Assembly (NCBI GenBank): GCA_964357255.1
Contig: CAYHKQ010000087.1
Location: 1 to 9,020, forward strand
Length of the DNA stretch: 9,020 bases
Direction: 5' to 3'
From: JBBTIS01 sp038059855
GTDB taxonomy: Bacteria; Elusimicrobiota; Elusimicrobia; JACQPE01
Part shown: positions 6,501 to 9,020 of the stretch, piece after piece
Numbering within the stretch: position 1 is the stretch's first letter
Layout of the letters: each line of letters opens with the position of its first letter
Notes under the pieces: generated by a model
Database searches by the model: none
Told to the model about the DNA's origin: nothing
Seen by the model: only the letters and a program-made list of their open reading frames with translations
Position numbers and translations under genes: made by a program

Positions 6501-9020
6501 TCCGACGACATCAAAAATTCTGAAGTCCGCCAAGCCGTCAAAGCTACCCAAGAAGCGGTCCAGGAGCTTCTTAAAATCAAATCCCATAAAATGGCGCCTT
6601 CGGAATTGGAAAGGATCAAGCTGGACTTTAAGCGCTTAAAGCTTATCGAGAAAAAAATTCTAACCCATTATTTAAGGCTTGTCCAAATCAGCGCGGACCA
6701 GATCCAGAAAGCCTTAAAACAGCAGGGAAGCCAGGGACAGGGAACCTCTCAAAACGATAAATCCAACGGCCAATCTCCATCCATGGAAATGCCGGGCCAA
6801 AATTCCGATCAAGGAAAAACCGATAAAAAGGCGCGACAAATTATCAACGACCGGTCCAAAGAAATCGAAAAACAGCTCTGCCCTACGCATAACGGCCATG
6901 ACCACTCGCGCGGCGAGGAACATCAGGATAATTCCGGCCCCATCCCCATGGATCCCGATGAATGGGACACCGATAATAATACGGACCAAGCCAAGAGTGG
7001 CTCCGGCCAGCCGGCGCCGCCAAGCGTGCCGGGCGGCTCGACGCAAACCCAGCCATCGAGGCAACCCAACCCTCTTCCATCCGGCGCTAGCGCGCACGGC
7101 CGTTCCGGCCCTGTCAAACGCCTGGACGCTAAGAGACTTCTTGATCAGAACCGCAACGTAATCGAGATGAGTCAAGCGGCGAATGCCTATCAATCGCATC
7201 TGTCCCAAATTTACCACTTGATCGAAAGTTTGGCCGGCCGCTTGGAAAACATTTTCACCAAAAACCATCGGGTCACATGGGATGAGCGTTTGCATGCCTC
7301 CGGTCCCAGGGTGTCCATTAAAAAATGGATACGTTCTGCGGCCCGAGGCTGGAAGAACCGGGACGACTTCAAAGTTTTCCAAAGAAAGCGCCTGCCCACC
7401 AAACGCGACTATAAATTTACGCTCTTAATAGACGTCTCCGCCTCCATGAATGGCGAACGCATAAACAACGCTCTGGATGTCATTGTGCTCTTCATCGAAA
7501 CCTTGGAACGCCTGGGGATTGACTGTAGTATCCTTGGATTCGACAATAAGGTTTATCCGCTCAAAAACTTCAGCGATACCCCTGCTGATCCGCAAAAACT
7601 CAGCCATGAGGAAAAAGCCGCCATGGTCGAAAGGCTCTCCATGACCGAGGGTGGCGGGACCCACGACACTGAGGCCATTTATACGGCCTTAAAAGGCGAT
7701 TCCAACAATGGCATTGCCGGACTAGAAAGCCAGCCGGGAGAGCGCCGGGTGCTAATGGTAATTACCGACGGGGAAGGCAATGGGGACGCCTCAAAAAAAA
7801 TGGACGAAGTCTTAGCCGGGGCCGCTCAACAAGGAATCGAGGTCATCGGCATCGGGGTCGGGGCAGGCATGGCCTATGTGAAAAAACGCTACCCGCGCCA
7901 TGTCCTCGAGTCAAACATGGAAACTGTGCCGGACAAGGTGGGAGATATCCTCGAGGAAGAAATCGAAGGGGGCTTTGCCGGTGGCGTAAGCGACGAGGAA
8001 AACCCTGATTTAAACTCCAATCAAAGTCTCCAACTTTTAAGCGTCGGCCTTCCCGCCCTGCTTTTTGCTTTAGACCGGCCACTGTGGGCGCTTTTTACTT
8101 TCGGAGCCATTCTTGGCATGTCCCTTTTTAATACGGGCTTTGAGGCGGTGACAAAGGCTATGCGCGCCTTGTCTCAACTAGATAGAAACGTGCGCCCCAA
8201 TTTCGTGGTCACCCATTTTGCGCCGCAACCGCCACAGCCCGCGATAACGCCGGCGCCAAGCGCCAAAAATTTCCTAAACCCGCCCTCCTCCTGGACCACG
8301 GTGATTGGGGACAAAAAAACGAAAATTTATTTTACGGCATTTAGCCCGAACGGAAAAAAAATCGCCACGTTCAACTATTTCAGAAGCGTCGTTATTTGGG
8401 ACATTGCAAGCCGCGCGAAAATCATGAAACTCACCCTGAAACGGGGCAACGGAGTTCCCCGGGCCATCGCTTTTAGCCCGGACGGACGGCGACTGGCCAT
8501 TGCTTACCAGAACAGAATGGTCATCGTCTGCGACGCTGAAACCGGAGAACTCCTCCAAAATTACATTGACCTGGACTACTCTCCAACGGCCATTGCTTAT
8601 AGCCCTGACGGCCGACGATTGGCCGTAAGCCATACCAACGGCATGATCGTCATTTACGACACGCTGGACAAAAACCGATGGACTGCCACCCTGGCCGGCG
8701 CAACTATCAGATTCCAAACGCACAAAGAGGTTTATTCCGTGGCTTTCAGCCCGGACAACAAAACCTTGATTACGACCAGAGACAGAGGAATTATCAATCT
8801 TTGGAATGTTTCCAATCAAAAGCGCATACATCAAATTTCCGAAGATACATTCAGCGTATTTAATTCAGCGTTTTTCAGCTCCGACGGCACAACAATTTTG
8901 GCGGCCGGCGACAACGGTCAAACCATACTCTACGACGCCTCTTCTTACCAAAAAAAAGCCATCATTAATGACCCTGATTTTTTCGTCCGGTTCGCGAGCT
9001 TCAGCCCGGACGGCGGTAAA
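1..9020 (+). CDS. Giant membrane-anchored multidomain protein (HtpX-like protease / 2x midasin-like AAA+ / VWA / WD40), partial at both ends
   Basis: One reading frame (codons start at base 3) runs through the window with no stop, giving 3,006 residues with neither end present. Modules in order: HtpX-like M48 protease (residues about 184-438), hydrophobic pair (480-521), HEAT-like/helical region (530-826), about ten membrane segments (827-1126), soluble linker (1127-1354), AAA+ 1 (about 1355-1665), AAA+ 2 (about 1700-1895), membrane hairpin (1900-1946), HEGGH zincin-like arm (1950-2235), polar linker (2236-2370), VWA (2472-2655), membrane hairpin (2678-2713), WD40 propeller (from 2764). Catalytic motifs of all enzyme modules are in the same phase, which argues for one protein and against an operon whose stops were overlooked. 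The start is unknown. In-frame ATGs at 84, 183, 264 and 291 exist; the one at 183 has GAGG six bases upstream, but none is compelling and the frame continues to the left edge. The likely role is ATP-driven remodelling and proteolysis at the membrane; this is inferred from the modules. No full-length homologue is known to me. Confidence 0.95.
207..298. repeat. REP/MITE-like inverted-repeat element inside the reading frame
   Basis: Bases 207-219 (TCTGTCATTACGA) and 286-298 (TCGTAATGACAGA) are perfect 13-base inverted repeats enclosing 66 bases. The left interior, AGGAGCGATAGCGAGGAAGCAA, and the right interior, GAGATTGCCATGTCC, resemble the widespread family of bacterial intergenic palindromes with ends like GTCATTGCGAGGAGCG and GAGATTGC. 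Here the element lies inside an open frame and contributes about 31 codons (from SVITRSDSEEA to IVMTDEK) without a stop. Family membership rests on recalled consensus, not on a search. The inverted repeat itself is seen directly. Confidence 0.75.
552..1316 (+). other. HtpX-like M48 zinc metalloprotease domain with membrane segments
   Basis: Residues about 184-438. The order matches HtpX (M48B): two hydrophobic segments (about 184-200 and 213-230), a MPNAAATG motif (residues 277-284; HtpX has NAFATG), the zinc site HELSHIRHHD (H317, E318, H321), two more hydrophobic segments (328-366), then SRTREYLADQGSAAL with E373 as the likely third zinc ligand and D377 following, and the C-terminal SHPPVLSRAEIL motif (H424-P426) typical of HtpX ends. 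All catalytic residues are present, so the module is predicted active: it would cut misfolded membrane proteins at the cytoplasmic face, as HtpX does. HtpX is normally a protein of roughly 290 residues on its own; here the same module sits near the left part of a chain ten times longer. Confidence 0.93.
1440..1563 (+). other. Pair of predicted transmembrane segments
   Basis: Residues 480-521 are strongly hydrophobic (FLMIFGPAVVLLACL, then FIVGAPLFLVLNFAIAGL) with a short break around KLP, which fits a hairpin of two membrane helices. It follows a Ser/Lys/Gly-rich linker after the protease module. An even count would return the chain to the protease side of the membrane. Topology is inferred by eye. 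Confidence 0.7.
1590..2480 (+). other. HEAT-like repeat followed by uncharacterised helical region
   Basis: Residues about 531-590 begin with ILAYLSHPDQKIRLWSVTAL, which has the pattern of a HEAT helix pair (hydrophobic helix, D/P turn, R-L-x-A-L second helix). Further repeats are not regular enough to count. Residues about 590-826 are mostly charged or amphipathic helix and match no domain I recognise. A patch at residues 718-746 (YIHEPFWQSL, then WRIAVHAKARQAF) is reminiscent of metallopeptidase cores but has no HExxH. The region ends in a Lys-rich amphipathic segment before the large membrane block. Function unknown; a protein-interaction spacer is plausible. Confidence 0.45.
2481..3380 (+). 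other. Large polytopic membrane block (about ten segments)
   Basis: Residues about 827-1126 contain successive hydrophobic stretches rich in Leu, Ala, Gly and Ile, separated by short charged or Pro/Trp loops. By eye about ten segments, beginning LSTLSLAALGAGFAVFG and ending APAVALGLAAIGITFW, with longer polar gaps at residues about 870-888, 940-957 and 1040-1068. No transporter signature or conserved polar residues within helices stand out. An even count would keep the protease and ATPase modules on one side of the membrane. It may serve as an anchor or as a channel-like platform for extracted membrane substrates; this is speculation. Confidence 0.75.
3381..4064 (+). other. Uncharacterised soluble region between membrane block and first ATPase
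   Basis: Residues 1127-1354 are soluble: a basic helical part (YQKFRKAKPMGRLGGRK, then RAWALAFRRRYLQLKQL) next to the membrane, which fits the positive-inside rule, then an acidic Asn-rich loop (DYDPDNPDNENNPAKNGD, residues 1227-1244), then a helical part and a Pro/Gly/Asn-rich linker into the ATPase. I do not recognise a named domain. The position suggests a coupling or arm region for the AAA+ modules. Confidence 0.4.
4065..5000 (+). other. AAA+ ATPase module 1, midasin/MoxR-like (AAA_5 type)
   Basis: Walker A GPTGTGKS is at residues 1384-1391 (K1390). The Walker B region reads WVTLEEFNLAPTEVLEALNE, very close to the midasin signature LLDELNLAPTDVLEALN, but the first acidic residue is Glu (E1450) instead of Asp; the catalytic Glu is E1451. 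Sensor 1 is in FLTMNPNHYA (N1515), a likely arginine finger is in LMNRTVQIWAP (R1532), and a sensor-2-like arginine is in NLRTLLK (R1594), followed by a helical lid up to about residue 1665. The preceding strand and helix (LIDHLKTAVELNLIPCLVG) is typical of the family. It would hydrolyse ATP as part of a ring or pseudo-ring with the second module and transmit force to the VWA arm, as in midasin and MoxR-VWA pairs. Function of this chain is inferred. Confidence 0.92.
5100..5690 (+). other. AAA+ ATPase module 2, midasin/MoxR-like, with short or missing lid
   Basis: Walker A GETAAGKT is at residues 1739-1746 (K1745, T1746). Walker B is SIFIDEFNLNSLVEWFN with D1812 and E1813, the FN(L) following the DE as in dynein-like AAA_5 domains. 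Sensor 1 is in VIIGAMNPP (N1852) and the likely arginine finger in SPALRGRYW (R1869). All ATP-binding elements are intact. After PEPDEKEMTLRAGWLLKKLL only about thirty residues separate the arginine finger from a membrane segment, so the usual C-terminal helical lid with its sensor-2 arginine is not visible. Two adjacent AAA modules on one chain with a downstream MIDAS domain is the midasin arrangement (six modules there, two here). Confidence 0.92.
5689..5708 (+). promoter_or_regulatory. Possible internal ribosome binding site and in-frame ATG
   Basis: AAGGCGGTGG at 5689-5698 matches the anti-Shine-Dalgarno complement AAGGAGGTGA at eight of ten positions and lies seven bases before an in-frame ATG at 5706. 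The residues that follow look like a signal peptide. This could allow separate translation of the C-terminal half, or be a relic of gene fusion. The same bases encode a Gly-rich turn (EGGGK), so chance is a real alternative. Confidence 0.3.
5700..5840 (+). other. Membrane hairpin with signal-peptide-like first segment
   Basis: Residues about 1900-1921 read K-A-M then VALALAGLGLLWPATAHAAA: a basic residue, a hydrophobic core and an A-H-A/A site that would suit signal peptidase I if it were at an N-terminus. A short polar loop (TGGPTSHPVS) leads to a second hydrophobic segment, WLPLLILGGMII (about 1933-1944), followed by a polar, basic stretch. Within the long chain it most simply forms a two-helix hairpin between the second ATPase and the zincin/VWA part. 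Cleavage after residue 1920 would split the chain; that is possible but not shown. Confidence 0.6.
5850..6705 (+). other. CobT-like arm with HEGGH zinc-protease-like motif
   Basis: Residues about 1950-2235 are mainly helical. AAHEGGHVFETLFP carries H2049, E2050 and H2053, an HExxH motif. About 34 residues further, HALFNVLGDMIQEFN offers D2087 and E2091 at the place where CobT-like and phage VWA proteins have an N-x-x-E-D-x-x-I-E helix after their own HExxH-like motif. The geometry (HExxH, then an acidic helix 30-40 residues later) fits a gluzincin-type zinc site. In the related VWA proteins this part precedes the MIDAS domain as here. Whether it cleaves peptides or only binds metal is unknown. 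Long charged helices (residues about 2165-2230) follow and may form a coiled coil. Confidence 0.6.
6706..7110 (+). other. Polar low-complexity linker
   Basis: Residues about 2236-2370 are rich in Gln, Ser, Gly, Asn, Asp and Pro (for example QQGSQGQGTSQNDKSNGQS and GSGQPAPPSVPGGSTQTQP), with a short His-rich patch (HNGHDHSRGEEH, residues about 2297-2308) and an acidic one (MDPDEWDTDNNTD). Such a disordered tether between the ATPase and the MIDAS domain also occurs in midasin (long D/E-rich there) and in CobT (acidic). It probably lets the VWA domain reach over the ATPase modules. The His patch could bind metal. Confidence 0.7.
7111..7980 (+). other. CobT-like von Willebrand factor A (VWA) domain with intact MIDAS
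   Basis: A helical lead-in (residues about 2371-2470, including WDERLHASGPRVSIKKWIR) precedes the VWA fold. MIDAS residues are all present: DVSASMNG (D2477, S2479, S2481), the threonine of EGGGTHDTEAI (T2553) and the aspartate of VMVITDGEGNG (D2589). The intervening LGIDCSILGFDNKVYPL and the terminal GIEVIGIGVGAGM plus YPRHVLESN are like CobT and related AAA-partner VWA proteins. The domain should bind Mg2+ and a carboxylate of a client or of the protein itself, coupling ATPase movement to client remodelling, as MIDAS does in midasin. No residue looks damaged. Confidence 0.93.
8034..8290 (+). other. Membrane hairpin and Pro-rich linker
   Basis: Residues about 2678-2713 contain two hydrophobic stretches (LLSVGLPALLFAL and LWALFTFGAILGMSLF) separated by DRP, suggesting a tight hairpin or a re-entrant loop. 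After a charged helix comes a Pro/Ala-rich spacer (PQPPQPAITPAPS, residues about 2739-2751) leading to the propeller. The hairpin would keep the VWA domain and propeller on the same side. Confidence 0.6.
8292..9020 (+). other. WD40-type beta-propeller repeats, cut by the window end
   Basis: Six repeats of the core (F/Y)S(P/S)(D/N)(G/N) start at bases 8340, 8472, 8598, 8745, 8874 and 9000, spaced 126-147 bases (42-49 residues), the usual WD-repeat length. Blade ends read VVIWDIAS, IVCDAETG, VIYDTLDK, NLWNVSNQ and ILYDASSY, at the WD position. The third and fourth cores are separated by a longer loop (residues about 2893-2911). A closed propeller normally needs seven blades or so, so at least one or two more should lie beyond the right edge. 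WD40 propellers bind proteins or peptides; here it may recognise substrates or dock the machine. Confidence 0.9.

Noticed and set aside
6714..7382. Minus-strand open frame of 222 codons
   Set aside because: It lies opposite the polar linker and VWA lead-in, has no recognisable domain, and its translation is a reverse image of the coding strand's composition. The + frame here continues into an intact MIDAS domain.
8274..8834. Minus-strand open frame of 186 codons
   Set aside because: It is antisense to the WD repeats; its periodic pattern merely mirrors the repeated FSPDG codons.
1..9020. Operon of separate htpX, moxR and VWA genes
   Set aside because: No stop codon occurs between the modules in the shared frame, and the joins are filled with in-frame linkers and membrane segments.

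Overview
The whole window is coding and appears to lie inside one very large gene. On the + strand, the frame whose codons start at base 3 has no stop codon from the first base to the last: 3,006 codons, open at both ends. I followed this frame by hand. At five places where the position of a conserved motif was checked (HELSH, the first Walker A, the VWA DVSAS motif, the second Walker A, the WD repeats) it falls in the same phase. No promoter, terminator, RNA gene or second gene can be supported. Residue numbers below are window-relative (residue = first base of codon / 3).

Layout, left to right: (1) a helical N-terminal stretch with an inverted-repeat element of the REP/MITE type embedded in frame (bases 207-298); (2) a complete HtpX-like M48 zinc metalloprotease module with its membrane segments (552-1316); (3) a hydrophobic pair, then a HEAT-like and an uncharacterised helical region (1440-2480); (4) a block of about ten membrane segments (2481-3380); (5) an uncharacterised soluble linker region; (6) two midasin/dynein-type (MoxR-like, AAA_5) ATPase modules (about 4065-5000 and 5100-5690); (7) a signal-peptide-like membrane hairpin (5700-5840); (8) a second zinc-protease-like motif, HEGGH, in a CobT-like helical arm; (9) a Gln/Ser/Asn/Gly-rich linker; (10) a von Willebrand factor A domain with an intact MIDAS (about 7416-7965); (11) another membrane hairpin; (12) a WD40-type beta-propeller running off the right edge.

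How the parts may work together (inference): MoxR-like AAA+ ATPases and VWA/MIDAS proteins usually act as separate partners that remodel or load cofactors into client complexes (CobS-CobT, NorQ-NorD, CbbQ-CbbO, RavA-ViaA). Eukaryotic midasin carries both on one chain. Here a bacterial chain has the midasin order AAA+, AAA+, flexible polar linker, MIDAS, but it is anchored in the membrane, with an HtpX-type quality-control protease in front and a propeller, probably for protein binding, behind. Every hydrophobic block appears to hold an even number of segments, so all soluble modules could lie on the same, presumably cytoplasmic, face. A membrane-protein unfolding and degradation machine on one polypeptide is a reasonable hypothesis, but nothing in the sequence names a substrate.

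Organism: bacterial, moderate GC with mixed A/T-rich lysine, leucine and isoleucine codons. Giant multidomain genes with domains like these are known from uncultured lineages such as Omnitrophota, and Elusimicrobiota are another possibility. No phylogenetic marker is present, so this is a weak guess.
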